DNA of 64,000 nt from CAJFUR01 sp904420575. GTDB lineage: Bacteria; Actinomycetota; Coriobacteriia; Coriobacteriales; Eggerthellaceae. Each line of letters begins with the position of its first letter. Within the stretch, counting starts at the first letter, position 1. Below the pieces are notes generated by a model that made no database searches, was not told where the DNA came from, and saw nothing but the letters and a program-made list of their open reading frames with translations. The stretch lies in contig OZ221973.1 of NCBI GenBank assembly GCA_965119745.1, positions 2,356,001 through 2,420,000 of the forward strand, in the 5' to 3' direction. Below are positions 8,915-16,327 of this stretch, one piece after another. Both the position numbers and the translations under genes were made by a program.

Positions 8915-9649
8915 TTACCCCTTGCCGTAGACGCTCATGTTCTGGAAGCGCGCCTGCATGAAACTGTCGGGAAAGTACTCGTCGAAGAACTTCTGCTCGG
9001 CGGTGGTCGCAGGCACGCCGGCGGCGCGCTGCCCCTCGCGGTCGAGCGCGAGCACCGTCACGGATATGTCCACCACCAGAAACACGCTCATGCCGGCCGT
9101 CACCACGCGGGCGAGCGCCTGCTTCGCGTCGACGTGCGAGAAGACGCGCTTGAGGGACGGGATGACGATGCGCACCCACACCAGCCCCAGCATGCCCCAC
9201 ATGACGCCGAACGCGAAGTTCGTGCGTCCGTCGATGGAGCCGAACGTGCCGTCGTAGTTCCACGCCACCGCGCCCCAGAAATACTCCATGCCCCAGCTGG
9301 TCGCATACTCGATGGCCGACCCCACCACCATGGCTATCAGGAAAATGACCAGGTTGTGCGAATGATAGAATCGGTTGAGCGACACCGTGAGCACCACGGC
9401 TCCCGTGCCGTAGATGGGGGAGAAGGGCCCCCACACCAGCCCTGCGCGGCTCTCGTAGCCGCCGTACACGATGGCGTGGAACACCGTCTCCACCACCAGC
9501 CCGAAAACGCAGCCGGCAACGAATATCCAGAACAGCGTGAAGTAGTCGATCCTGAGGAAGCCGACATTGTGGAACAGGTGCGCCTTGACCTCCTGCTTGA
9601 CCTCGCCAGCCAGGGTCGGGCATGCTTGGTTTTCTGTATCTTTCTCCAT
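8915..9649 (-). CDS. Multi-pass membrane protein resembling PF06541 (putative ABC-transporter permease type)
   Basis: A 244-residue protein with about five hydrophobic segments. Near the N-terminus, FWIFVAGCVFGLVVETVFHA is followed by an arginine and WGPFSPIYGTGAVVL, the pattern of PF06541 proteins (putative ABC transporter permeases of unknown substrate). No ATP-binding partner is adjacent, so the transporter label rests only on the family name. It is convergent with the pseudouridine synthase gene and divergent from hemH. A TATAGT hexamer upstream on the minus strand could be its -10 element. Confidence 0.65.
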   Translation of the reverse strand: MEKDTENQACPTLAGEVKQEVKAHLFHNVGFLRIDYFTLFWIFVAGCVFGLVVETVFHAIVYGGYESRAGLVWGPFSPIYGTGAVVLTVSLNRFYHSHNLVIFLIAMVVGSAIEYATSWGMEYFWGAVAWNYDGTFGSIDGRTNFAFGVMWGMLGLVWVRIVIPSLKRVFSHVDAKQALARVVTAGMSVFLVVDISVTVLALDREGQRAAGVPATTAEQKFFDEYFPDSFMQARFQNMSVYGKG

Positions 9650-9755
9650 TCACCACCTCTGGTCGGGCCAATGGGCTAAACTATATCAGATTTCGTTGGG
9701 AGGCAACGCGCTCGTTCGTTTCGTTGTGCTGCCGCTTAGAGAAGGTGAACAAGAC

Positions 9756-10769
9756 ATGCAAAGAGGGGATTCGTTCGGCATTCTCATGGTGAACACCGGG
9801 ACTCCCGAGGAGCCGCGTCCCCGTGCGGTGCGCACGTACCTGGCGAAGTTCCTCATGGACAAGCGCATTGCGCCCATGAACCGTCTGGGCTGGTGGTTTG
9901 TCCTGCATCTGTTCATCCTGCCGAAGCGCGGCAAGGCGTCGGCGGCGAAGTACGCGTGCATCTGGACGGACGAGGGCTCGCCGTTCGCGATCGCGCATCA
10001 AAAGCTGGAGCAGGGGCTTCAGGCGGCGCTCGCGGGCGAAGGCCTGCCGGTGACCGTGCGGCATGCCATGAGCTACAGCAGCCCTGCCGTCGAGGACACG
10101 CTGCGCGCGCTCAGGGACGAGGGATGCACGCGGCTGGTCGTGCTTCCACTGTATCCGCAAAGCGCCCGCTCCACCACCGGATCGGTTTCCGACTCCGTCG
10201 CCCGCGCCCTCAAGAAGATGCGCTGGGACGTGCCGGTCGACTTCATCGACAACTACCACGACGACCCCACCTACGTGCGCGCCATCGCCGCGTCCATCCG
10301 CCATGCGGGCTTCGACCCGGAATCGGACGACCGGCTGCTGTTCTCCTACCATTCCATCCCCCTCGTCGACATCGAGGCGGGGGACACCTACGAGCTGCAG
10401 GTCGGCGCTTCCAGCCTGCAGATAGCCAGCGAGCTGGGCCTTGACCGCAACCGCTGGACCATCGGCTATCAGTGCCGCTTCGACAAGGGCCGCGAATGGC
10501 TTTCGCCCTACACGACCGACGTGCTGTCCCGCTGGGCCGAGGCGGGCGGCGGGCGCGTGTTCCTGGTGTGCCCCAACTTCGCGGTCGACTGCCTGGAGAC
10601 GCTCTACGACGTGGACCACGAGCTCAAGCCGTTCTACTTCGACCGGCTGCGCGAGGCGGGCCGTGCGCCCCGCGACGGGGACTTCGTGTACGTGCCGTGC
10701 CTGGACCGCAGCCGCGCCCACGTGAAGGTGCTCGCCGACGTGGTGCGCCCCTACTTGGAAAGGGCGTAG
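9756..10769 (+). CDS. hemH: Ferrochelatase (probably coproporphyrin ferrochelatase)
   Basis: Inserts Fe2+ into a porphyrin ring. In Gram-positive actinobacteria the substrate is usually coproporphyrin III. The 337-residue protein has FSYHSIP with the metal-binding histidine H199 and FAVDCLETLYD with the acidic partner E281. Both are the conserved active-site elements. The start at 9756 follows GAAGGTG and gives MQRGDSFGILMVNTGTP, the usual N-terminal pattern; the open frame upstream is non-homologous. The stop is one base from the coaBC start, so the two genes are probably co-transcribed. No other haem genes lie in the window. Confidence 0.93.
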   Translation: MQRGDSFGILMVNTGTPEEPRPRAVRTYLAKFLMDKRIAPMNRLGWWFVLHLFILPKRGKASAAKYACIWTDEGSPFAIAHQKLEQGLQAALAGEGLPVTVRHAMSYSSPAVEDTLRALRDEGCTRLVVLPLYPQSARSTTGSVSDSVARALKKMRWDVPVDFIDNYHDDPTYVRAIAASIRHAGFDPESDDRLLFSYHSIPLVDIEAGDTYELQVGASSLQIASELGLDRNRWTIGYQCRFDKGREWLSPYTTDVLSRWAEAGGGRVFLVCPNFAVDCLETLYDVDHELKPFYFDRLREAGRAPRDGDFVYVPCLDRSRAHVKVLADVVRPYLERA

Positions 10770-10770
10770 C

Positions 10771-12072
10771 ATGGACGAGAGGGCGCGCTTGGACGGGGCG
10801 GCGGAAGCGTCCTGCGGATTGGCCCAGGGCGTCGGGCAGGGCGAGAAGGCGGCGCCCGCGGCCGGCAAGCCGGCAGGGACGAAGCGCCCTTGCGTGCTGG
10901 TGGGCGTGACAGGCTGCATCGCCGCCTACAAGGCGTGCGAGGTGGTGCGTGGCCTGCAGAAGGCGGGTGTGCGCGCGAAGGTGGTCATGACCGAGCATGC
11001 GACGGAGTTCGTGGGGCCAACGACCTTCCGCGCGCTCACCCACGAGCCCGTGGCCGTGGGCCTGTTCGACGAACCGGGCGACCCCATCCACCACGTGTCG
11101 CTCGCGCAGGAGTGCGACGCCTTCGTCATAGCCCCCTGCACGGCCAACGTGGCGGCGAAGCTGGCATGCGGCCTGGCCGACGACCTGCTGACGACGACGG
11201 CCCTGGCCACCACGGCTCCTTTGGTGGTGGCGCCGGCCATGAACGTGCACATGCACGAGAACGCCGCCACGCAGGAGAACCTGCGCGTGCTGGCTGCGCG
11301 CGGCGTGACGCTGGTGGAAGCGGAGGAAGGCTATCTCGCCTGTGGCGACGTGGGGAAAGGGCGGCTCGCCGACGTGGACGCCATCGTGGCCGCCGCGCTT
11401 CGCGCCGCCGGCGTGCGGCGCGACCTGGAGGGGCGGCATGTCCTGGTGACGGCCGGTCCCACCGAGGAGCCGCTCGACCCGGTGCGCTGCCTAACGAACC
11501 GATCTTCCGGCAAGACGGGCTATGCCATCGCACGCGCGGCCGTCCGGCGCGGCGCACGGGTGACGCTGGTCTCGGGCCCCGTGGCGCTGGAGGCGCCCGC
11601 AGGGGTGCAGGTGGTGAGCGTGCGCACGGCCCGCGACATGCTGGCCGCCGCCGAAGAGGCGTTCCCCCAGGCCGACATTGCCGTGTTCTGCGCGGCCGTG
11701 GCCGACATGCGCCCGGAGCGCGTGGCGCCCCGCAAGCTGAAGAAGGGCCGCGACGACGACGCCCTGGCGAGCGTCAGGCTGGTGCCGAACCCCGACGTGC
11801 TGGCCACGTGCGCGGCGCGCAAGCGTTCCGGCCAGGTGGTCGTCGGGTTCGCCGCGGAAACCGACGACGTGGTGGAGAACGCCCGCGCGAAGCTGGCGTC
11901 CAAGCATGCCGACCTCGTGGTGGCCAACGACGTGAGCGACGGCCGCGCCTTCGGCTCCGACGACAACGAGGTGTGGTTCGTGACCGCAGACGACGTCCGC
12001 GCCGCGCCCCGCCTGTCCAAGGACCGTCTGGCCGACGAGGTGCTGGACGCCGCCTTGAAAGCGAGGGGCTGA
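10771..12072 (+). CDS. coaBC: Bifunctional phosphopantothenoylcysteine decarboxylase/phosphopantothenate-cysteine ligase
   Basis: Carries out two consecutive steps of coenzyme A synthesis. The N-terminal half is the FMN-dependent CoaC flavoprotein (VTGCIAAYKACEVVRGL; histidine in PIHHVSLA; PAMNVHMHENAA). The C-terminal half is CoaB (VTAGPTEEPLDPVRCLTNRSSG, then NPDVLATC and the KKGRDDD region). About 40 Ala/Gly-rich residues precede the flavoprotein fold, so the true start could be later, but the ATG at 10771 lies directly after the hemH stop. Total length is 433 residues, typical once the N-terminal extension is discounted. Confidence 0.95.
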   Translation: MDERARLDGAAEASCGLAQGVGQGEKAAPAAGKPAGTKRPCVLVGVTGCIAAYKACEVVRGLQKAGVRAKVVMTEHATEFVGPTTFRALTHEPVAVGLFDEPGDPIHHVSLAQECDAFVIAPCTANVAAKLACGLADDLLTTTALATTAPLVVAPAMNVHMHENAATQENLRVLAARGVTLVEAEEGYLACGDVGKGRLADVDAIVAAALRAAGVRRDLEGRHVLVTAGPTEEPLDPVRCLTNRSSGKTGYAIARAAVRRGARVTLVSGPVALEAPAGVQVVSVRTARDMLAAAEEAFPQADIAVFCAAVADMRPERVAPRKLKKGRDDDALASVRLVPNPDVLATCAARKRSGQVVVGFAAETDDVVENARAKLASKHADLVVANDVSDGRAFGSDDNEVWFVTADDVRAAPRLSKDRLADEVLDAALKARG

Positions 12073-12210
12073 GCCCGAAGACCACGTGCTGACCGCGGCC
12101 CGGACTTTGGTGGCGAGGCTGTGCTCAGGGCCTCGCGGAGCCTGCGGACGGCGCCGCCTTCGTACCGGGCGATCCCAACGAGGCGGATTCTCCGTTTCGA
12201 GGCATGCGGA

Positions 12211-12407
12211 TGGCAAGGACGACCGCTGTGGCATCTTTTTGGCAAGGCTGACCGTTATGGCACGGATTCCGGCTTCTAGAGCCCCGATTCGACGGAAGAA
12301 TCTGGCATTTTACCTGGTCACGTGAAAAACCACGCCGTAAAGCACGCCTTTTTGGTGCCATAACGGTCAACCTCGGCATCTTTGTGCCATAGCGGTCGTC
12401 CTTGCCA
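12211..12407. repeat. Four-unit palindromic intergenic repeat (copy 1)
   Basis: Four copies of a roughly 24-bp unit of the form GGCAAGG-N2-GACCG-N-TATGGCAC lie in two orientations. The forward units are 12211-12233 and 12240-12263; the reverse units are 12355-12378 and 12384-12407. The outer pair match at 22 of 23 bases and the inner pair at about 21 of 24, so the region can fold as a nested stem around a central 90-nt loop. A related set of three units occurs at 59489-59656. Confidence 0.8.
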
Positions 12408-12538
12408 CCTCACTGCGCCCTTCGCCGGCGCCCTCCTGTCATTGTCGCCTTGCATGCGTCTCGACTCCCGGTGACGCGCGACCCATGCGCCTAGATGCGG
12501 CTGGAATCATCAAAGACCGTGCGGAATGCAAAACGACC

Positions 12539-12570
12539 GGCCGGCCGCCCCCACACGCGGGCGGCCGGCC
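12539..12570 (-). terminator. Probable original tRNA-Pro terminator, now separated from the tRNA
   Basis: Perfect 12-bp GC stem (12539-12550 with 12559-12570) around an eight-base loop. Read on the minus strand it is followed by GGTCGTTTTGC, a T-rich tail. It lies just beyond the displaced tRNA 3' end at 12671-12716, as expected for the terminator that followed tRNA-Pro before the element inserted. Confidence 0.6.
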
Positions 12571-12670
12571 CGGCCAGTTGGCTTCCCCCCCGGCCCTGGC
12601 TGATCGACCCCCCCCCCGGGCCAAGGGCTGCGCGGGACCGGGGAGCCGGCCGCCCGCCAAGCGAGAGTTG

Positions 12671-12716
12671 CTGGTCGGGTTGACAGGATTTGAACCTGCG
12701 ACCCCTTGACCCCCAG
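12671..12716 (-). repeat. Attachment-site copy: displaced 3' half of tRNA-Pro
   Basis: 46 bp identical, in the same orientation, to 19205-19250. It corresponds to the tRNA-Pro 3' half from the anticodon loop through CCA plus one base. The bases on both sides differ from those of the other copy. It marks the chromosome-distal junction of the integrated element. Confidence 0.93.
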
Positions 12717-12810
12717 AACCACATTTTAGCAGGTAAATAGGCATTTTTAGAGTGATTTACGCTTATCTTGGCTATGTGTGACTACAAGTAACGATGCCTA
12801 AAAACTTGTG

Positions 12811-12832
12811 CGTTGTCCCTTGGTTGTCCCCT
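12811..12832 (+). repeat. Candidate integrase arm-type site, left end
   Basis: A 22-bp sequence beginning CGTTGTCCCTTGG and containing two copies of TTGTCCC ten bases apart. The identical 22 bp occurs in the same orientation at 19111-19132. The two copies lie 94 and 72 bp inside the two att repeats, where arm-type integrase-binding sites are expected. Confidence 0.6.
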
Positions 12833-12896
12833 GGAAATTCCGGATGGAATCAAGGCGATTCGCGGGTGGCTCCCGACCGAAAGGAAGCTTTTGAAG

Positions 12897-13157
12897 ATGG
12901 ACATTGAAAAGACCGGACAGGGAAGCGCGGAACCGGCGGGAGTGGGGGTAGCGCCCTCCCTGCTGCACGCGGCGGATGCGGTGTCCCTCGCGAAGTACGA
13001 TCTGCGGGGCTTGAGCGACCTGCTGTGCGCGCTTGCGGCGCGCCCGAGCGAGACGAGATGGGAATCCCTGGAGGTTCTTGCACGCGTCGCTGACGCCATC
13101 GGCGAATCGTTGGAGGGAGTGGCAGGCGAAATCATGGCCATGGGTCGGCGTCCATGA
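12897..13157 (+). CDS. Small hypothetical protein of the integrative element
   Basis: An 86-residue frame, MDIEKTGQGSAEPAG onward, ending GEIMAMGRRP, with a helical, leucine-rich middle (LRGLSDLLCALAARPS). AAGGAAG lies about 11 bases upstream of the ATG at 12897. A longer frame to 12813 would run through the putative integrase arm site and is unlikely. It is the only rightward gene at this end of the element. No family recognised. Confidence 0.5.
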   Translation: MDIEKTGQGSAEPAGVGVAPSLLHAADAVSLAKYDLRGLSDLLCALAARPSETRWESLEVLARVADAIGESLEGVAGEIMAMGRRP

Positions 13158-13311
13158 AGGCTCAGCCGAACGGGGAAGGGCGTTCGCGGGAAACCCGGCA
13201 CGGCTGATCGCGGGCGCATGACCCCGGAAAGGCGCGGGGCGTTCCCGTTCGGGAACCCCCGCGCTCCGGAAGGCACGGCCAGAGGGCCGCGAGCCGCCCA
13301 CGCCCGCCTGC

Positions 13312-13530
13312 TCACCGCGCCAAAAAGTCCAGAACATCGGCGCATTCCCCGGCCCGGATGCGGCAGACGGCGCGCGCCGCCCGCATGTCCTCCGGGGACG
13401 TGCCGAACCCAAGTCCGATGGACGCGTAGCGCGCCATGAATGCGGCTTCTACGTCGGCACGCGACACGGGTACTGGCAGGCGTCCCAGCCCCTTCCGCTT
13501 CCTGTCCTTCTTGCGCTTCTCGTCCTTCAC
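13312..13530 (-). CDS. Small basic hypothetical protein, last gene of the element's leftward operon
   Basis: 72 residues from a GTG at 13530, VKDEKRKKDRKRKGLGRLPV onward. A lysine/arginine-rich N-terminus is followed by a compact region with VEAAFMARYASIGLGFGTSPEDM. The GTG overlaps the upstream stop as GTGA, the arrangement of translationally coupled phage genes. No family recognised. Its place right after the TerS-like genes is the only functional hint. Confidence 0.55.
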   Translation of the reverse strand: MKDEKRKKDRKRKGLGRLPVPVSRADVEAAFMARYASIGLGFGTSPEDMRAARAVCRIRAGECADVLDFLAR

Positions 13531-13721
13531 GCTTCCTCCTTCCTGTCGAACACCAACACCACTCCCGGCCTTCCTAGGACGTTCCCGGCCCCGTCCACGA
13601 TGACGGGCGCGCCGCCGTTCGCCTCTTTGCCGTCCGTCATTTCGCACAGCCGGTCGAGCGAATCGAAGAACGCCGCCGAATCGGCGCGCTGAAAACCTCT
13701 CTCAGGCCCCGTTTCCATCAT
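13527..13721 (-). CDS. Small protein following terS, possibly the detached C-terminal part of TerS
   Basis: 64 residues, MMETGPERGFQRADSAAFFDSLDRLC onward. It overlaps the TerS-like frame by 20 bp in another register. Small terminase subunits often end with a segment like DRLNEM...APVIVDD, and this product contains DRLCEMTDGKEANGGAPVIV. It may therefore be the C-terminal half of the same protein, separated by a frameshift, or an independent coupled gene. No good ribosome-binding site precedes the ATG. Confidence 0.5.
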   Translation of the reverse strand: MMETGPERGFQRADSAAFFDSLDRLCEMTDGKEANGGAPVIVDGAGNVLGRPGVVLVFDRKEEA

Positions 13722-13986
13722 CCGGGCATAGGAAAGCCGCGTTGACGCTTTGCAGCCGTTTTATGGCCGTCTCGCGGCTCCAAACCGCGCTTCTCGCCGC
13801 CTCCCTCTCCCCCTTCTCGATGATTGGGGCTATCTTGGGGTGCGACAGAAGGCGGTTCGCCTCCCTGGAGACGCTGGCCGCGCTCATCCCCGCGCAGTTG
13901 TAGGCCGCGCGGTACGCCTCGGATGGCGATGCCCCGGACACGACGGCGTTGGCGAATGCAATTTGTTTGGGAGTTGCCCCAGACAT
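13702..13986 (-). CDS. Small terminase subunit-like DNA-binding protein (TerS-like)
   Basis: 94 residues. ATPKQIAFANAVVSGASPSE followed by AYRAAYNCAG, then a second helical stretch ending ANRLLSHPKIAPIIEKGERE, matches the N-terminal helix-turn-helix of small terminase subunits (TPKQxxFxxxY...A..AYRAGYS...LL.NPKV...I). TerS recognises the pac site and directs DNA into capsids. It is shorter than typical TerS (usually about 150 residues), and the missing part may be encoded by the overlapping next frame. The ATG shares one base with the upstream stop codon. In phage satellites a TerS without TerL redirects the helper's packaging motor; that role is inferred from context. Confidence 0.6.
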   Translation of the reverse strand: MSGATPKQIAFANAVVSGASPSEAYRAAYNCAGMSAASVSREANRLLSHPKIAPIIEKGEREAARSAVWSRETAIKRLQSVNAAFLCPDDGNGA

Positions 13987-14279
13987 CAGAACGCCGGGGG
14001 AACGTTCGCGCGCCCGCGAAGCCCCCGCTCCTTCCGCGCCCGGTAGTGCTTCTGGCGGGCCGCATCGTACTCAGCGTTGGCTTCGAGCGCCGCCGCAGCC
14101 GCCTCTTGGGCGTCGCGCCGCGCGCGGAAATAGCACGGCTCGCATACCCCGTACCTTTTCGCCGCCAACGTGCCTGGAACGACGAAGTTCGTTCCGCAGT
14201 GCGGGCACAGCACGGCGTCGGGGGCCAGCGCGGCACGAACCATGTCATCAGGCCCTGAGGTCACCAGAGAGGCCATCAT
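13986..14279 (-). CDS. Zinc-ribbon hypothetical protein
   Basis: 97 residues starting MMASLVTSGPDDM, with CPHC and CEPC pairs about 23 residues apart that should bind one zinc ion, followed by an alanine-rich charged helix. The start at 14279 overlaps the upstream stop as ATGA. Small zinc-ribbon proteins are common before the packaging genes of actinobacterial phages, but no specific function can be given. Confidence 0.6.
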   Translation of the reverse strand: MMASLVTSGPDDMVRAALAPDAVLCPHCGTNFVVPGTLAAKRYGVCEPCYFRARRDAQEAAAAALEANAEYDAARQKHYRARKERGLRGRANVPPAF

Positions 14280-14491
14280 CGCTCGTCTTTCGTCTTGGCC
14301 CCACCGATCATCAGGCACAGAAGCGCCCTGGCGGGGGCATTGAGGACGTCGGGCTGCGCCCCGTTCGCCACGCTGGATATGCTCTTGCCGCGCGACAGGT
14401 TAAGAAGGTTCTTGGCCTTGGTGACTTCGGTTTCCGAATACCCAAGTGCCGCCATCTCGTCATCATGTTCGTTGATGTGCCAGAATTCCAT
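14276..14491 (-). CDS. Small hypothetical protein of the element
   Basis: 71 residues beginning MEFWHINEHDDEMAALGYSE. ALGYSETEVTKAKNLLNLSR could form a short helical DNA- or protein-binding unit. It starts nine bases after the upstream stop and overlaps the next gene by four bases, so it belongs to the same leftward transcription unit. Family unknown. Confidence 0.55.
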   Translation of the reverse strand: MEFWHINEHDDEMAALGYSETEVTKAKNLLNLSRGKSISSVANGAQPDVLNAPARALLCLMIGGAKTKDER

Positions 14492-14500
14492 CTACCGCCC

Positions 14501-14932
14501 CTATCTCTCGTCCGCGTCCGGGTTGAACCCCTTGTTCAACATCGCCTGGTAAACCTTCGTCATTTCCTCGTGGCGCATCGCGCGCACGGCCTCCATGGCG
14601 GTTCCCACGGCGTCCGCGCGCCTCCGCTGCCCCCGGAGCATCGACATGGAGGCTCCGTAGCCGTCCAGCTTGGAAACGTCCACGCCCTTCTGCTCGGCCT
14701 CGGCCTTGAAGTCTTCCTCTAGCCACGGAAGCCCGCAGGCCATGAGGGCCTTCCCTGTCTTCGTGACCGGCTCGGTGCGCGTGGTCTCGACGCCTGCGGC
14801 CATGGCCGCTTTTTGCTCGTCCGTCATCCCCGCCAGCCACTCGCGTCTTTCGCGACGCTGCTTGATTACGAACGGGTCTTTGATGGGGTTTCCGTAGTAG
14901 TCCCTCTCAACGGCTTGTGTTTCTTCGCTCAT
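14501..14932 (-). CDS. Hypothetical protein of the element (charged, helical)
   Basis: 143 residues, MSEETQAVERDYYGNPIKDP onward. It is rich in Lys, Glu and Met with long predicted helices (RRERREWLAGMTDEQKAAMA; GQRRRADAVGTAMEAVRAMR). GGAAAGGAAG lies just upstream of the chosen ATG. It overlaps the preceding gene by four bases. The composition resembles phage scaffold-like or DNA-binding accessory proteins, but nothing specific was recognised. Confidence 0.6.
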   Translation of the reverse strand: MSEETQAVERDYYGNPIKDPFVIKQRRERREWLAGMTDEQKAAMAAGVETTRTEPVTKTGKALMACGLPWLEEDFKAEAEQKGVDVSKLDGYGASMSMLRGQRRRADAVGTAMEAVRAMRHEEMTKVYQAMLNKGFNPDADER

Positions 14933-15168
14933 GCTTGCTTCCTTTCCTTGCTTCCGTCCACGGCCCTTTTGGCCGAAGAATCTTCGGTTCGCCCCGCCTC
15001 GTCGGCGAGGAACAGACGCCATGCCGTTTCGTACGATTCGCCCACGACCGAATCCATAAGCGCCATGGTGGGGGCCATGCCGTACGCCCTGCACACCCCC
15101 GCCGCGAGGGTGGCCACCCAGTAAGGCACCACCCCTTCGAGGTGGGCGGTGAAGGCGGGTTCCGCCAT
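14929..15168 (-). CDS. Small hypothetical protein of the element
   Basis: 79 residues starting MAEPAFTAHLEGVVPYWVAT, with a GGGAAG ribosome-binding site before the ATG at 15168. The frame stays open up to 15327, but the extra part overlaps the replication gene's end and looks like GC-rich filler. The two hydrophobic-amphipathic stretches are not long enough to be called membrane segments. Function unknown. Confidence 0.5.
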   Translation of the reverse strand: MAEPAFTAHLEGVVPYWVATLAAGVCRAYGMAPTMALMDSVVGESYETAWRLFLADEAGRTEDSSAKRAVDGSKERKQA

Positions 15169-15233
15169 CGGTTCGCTTCCCACGCACACTTCCCTTCGCT
15201 CATTGCCGCGCCAAAGGCGCGTTCCTTCGCCCG

Positions 15234-15812
15234 TCAGCAATAGAAATCGTTCCTGCACCTGTCGCAGTAGCCGTGACGCCGCCCGTTCTCCAGCACCGTA
15301 GCGCAGCCGTTGCCGCACGTTGGGCATATGGCGTTTCCCGGCCTCCCTGCGCCCTCGGGCATGTTTTCGTTATGTTGCGTTATGTTCTGTTGTGTTATGT
15401 TGAGAACGACTTCTAGACTATAGATAGTCGATGTGTCGACTACATCATCTGTGAGCAGGTAAAACCTTTCCGATTCGCTCGCGAAGCGGAGTTTTTCCAC
15501 AGCCAATCCCCAATGCTGGCCCTTGTAGAAGTGCCTCCTGTCAAGTTTGTTGTGCGCCCACCAATGCACTACGAAATACGCTTCGTCCGTTTCGGAGGCG
15601 GCATGGACAACGAAGCCCGCCCGAACGAGTTCGTCCAACGCCCCCTGCCCGGAGCCGACCTGTCGCAGAAGCGATCTGGCGGCGTCGAAGGCCCCCATGC
15701 CGTCCGCGTTCATGAGGATGTGGAAGTAAAGGGCTTGAGCCTCGAACGTGAGATCAAGGAACTTATCGCTTCCGCACACCTCGCAAGAAAGCATGGTTTT
15801 GGTGCGCGCCAT
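15234..15812 (-). CDS. Probable replication initiator of the element, with C-terminal zinc ribbon
   Basis: 192 residues. The N-terminal half, CEVCGSDKFLDLTFEAQALY onward, then FHILMNADGMGAFDAARSLL, resembles the winged-helix N-terminal domain of phage replisome organisers (a short strand, then 'xQxLYxxLLxxAD..G', then gene-specific helices). The C-terminus carries CPTCGNGC...CDRCRNDFYC, a zinc ribbon. Between the two lies an Asn/Gln-rich linker encoded by three AACATAAC repeats that look like initiator-binding iterons. The gene starts right after the upstream TAG. The replication role is inferred; no helicase loader is visible. Confidence 0.55.
   Translation of the reverse strand: MARTKTMLSCEVCGSDKFLDLTFEAQALYFHILMNADGMGAFDAARSLLRQVGSGQGALDELVRAGFVVHAASETDEAYFVVHWWAHNKLDRRHFYKGQHWGLAVEKLRFASESERFYLLTDDVVDTSTIYSLEVVLNITQQNITQHNENMPEGAGRPGNAICPTCGNGCATVLENGRRHGYCDRCRNDFYC
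15369..15444. repeat. Iteron-like repeats and palindrome inside the replication gene, possible origin
   Basis: GTTATGTT occurs at 15369-15376, 15379-15386 and 15394-15401. Next to it, TAGTCGA (15427-15433) and TCGACTA (15438-15444) form a 7-bp inverted repeat with a four-base spacer. The stretch is AT-rich compared with its surroundings. Origins embedded in the initiator gene are known in lambdoid phages and satellites. Confidence 0.5.
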
Positions 15813-16121
15813 CTAAAGCGTCCCGTCGCATGCGGATCGGCGCGTCTCAAGGTAGGGCCGTGCCTCCGGATGTTCTTCCAGGAACAGGCGCGCGAGCGCC
15901 GGGGACAGGTTGTTATTAACGCTGAACGGGTCGCCGTCCGTTCGCGCCCAATCCTTCTTGCGGGCATCTTCGAGTGCGGCCCGCATGGAGAACCGCCGTC
16001 CGTGCGCGACCTCGTTCAGGCACCACGACCATATGAACCTTTTGAAGCCGGGGCACTCTCTCATCTTCTCGCGGGCGTTGTGAACCTCCGCGCTAGGATG
16101 CTCGATGCGTGTCATGTTCAT
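15813..16121 (-). CDS. Hypothetical protein of the element
   Basis: 102 residues, MNMTRIEHPSAEVHNAREKM onward, containing FKRFIWSWCLNEVAHGRRFS and a C-terminal LARLFLEEHPEARPYLETRR. The ATG at 16121 is preceded by GGGAAGGGA; a further ATG at 16136 lacks such a site. It is directly followed by the replication-initiator-like gene. Its position between the AlpA-like gene and the initiator fits an early accessory protein, but no family is recognised. Confidence 0.55.
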   Translation of the reverse strand: MNMTRIEHPSAEVHNAREKMRECPGFKRFIWSWCLNEVAHGRRFSMRAALEDARKKDWARTDGDPFSVNNNLSPALARLFLEEHPEARPYLETRRSACDGTL

Positions 16122-16327
16122 CGTCCCTTCCCGCAAGACGCGCGCACCACGCGTCTGCTACAATCGTCATCGCCGGTGGCCTTTCCCGCTGGCACCTGCG
16201 CCGCCGTCCGGTCGCGAGCCTCGGCGGCGCTTCGCCTTCCTCTCCGCGCGCGTCTCGTTGCCACTGCCGGGGCAGTCCGAGTAGAAGCGCGTCCCGCCGT
16301 CGATTACGGCGGTTCTCCTGCGGCCCA

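Larger units (their letters stand above)
12073..12670. other. Gene-free region between coaBC and the integrated element
   Basis: About 600 bp without a convincing gene. It contains a palindromic repeat complex (12211-12407), a strong hairpin that probably once served as the terminator of tRNA-Pro (12539-12570), and a run of ten cytosines near 12608-12617. Short open frames here are on the repeats or on GC-rich filler and have no ribosome-binding sites I would trust. Confidence 0.7.

Noticed and set aside
12490..12724. Small open frames overlapping the tRNA-Pro fragment, ending in GFEPATP-like sequence
   Set aside because: These are translations of the tRNA 3' half and GC-rich hairpin DNA, a common annotation artefact.
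13702..13721. RF2-type programmed +1 frameshift between the TerS-like frames
   Set aside because: The stop is in GCC TGA G context, and slipping from GCC to CCT gives poor re-pairing. There is no upstream Shine-Dalgarno-like stimulator. Coupled translation or a mutation is simpler.
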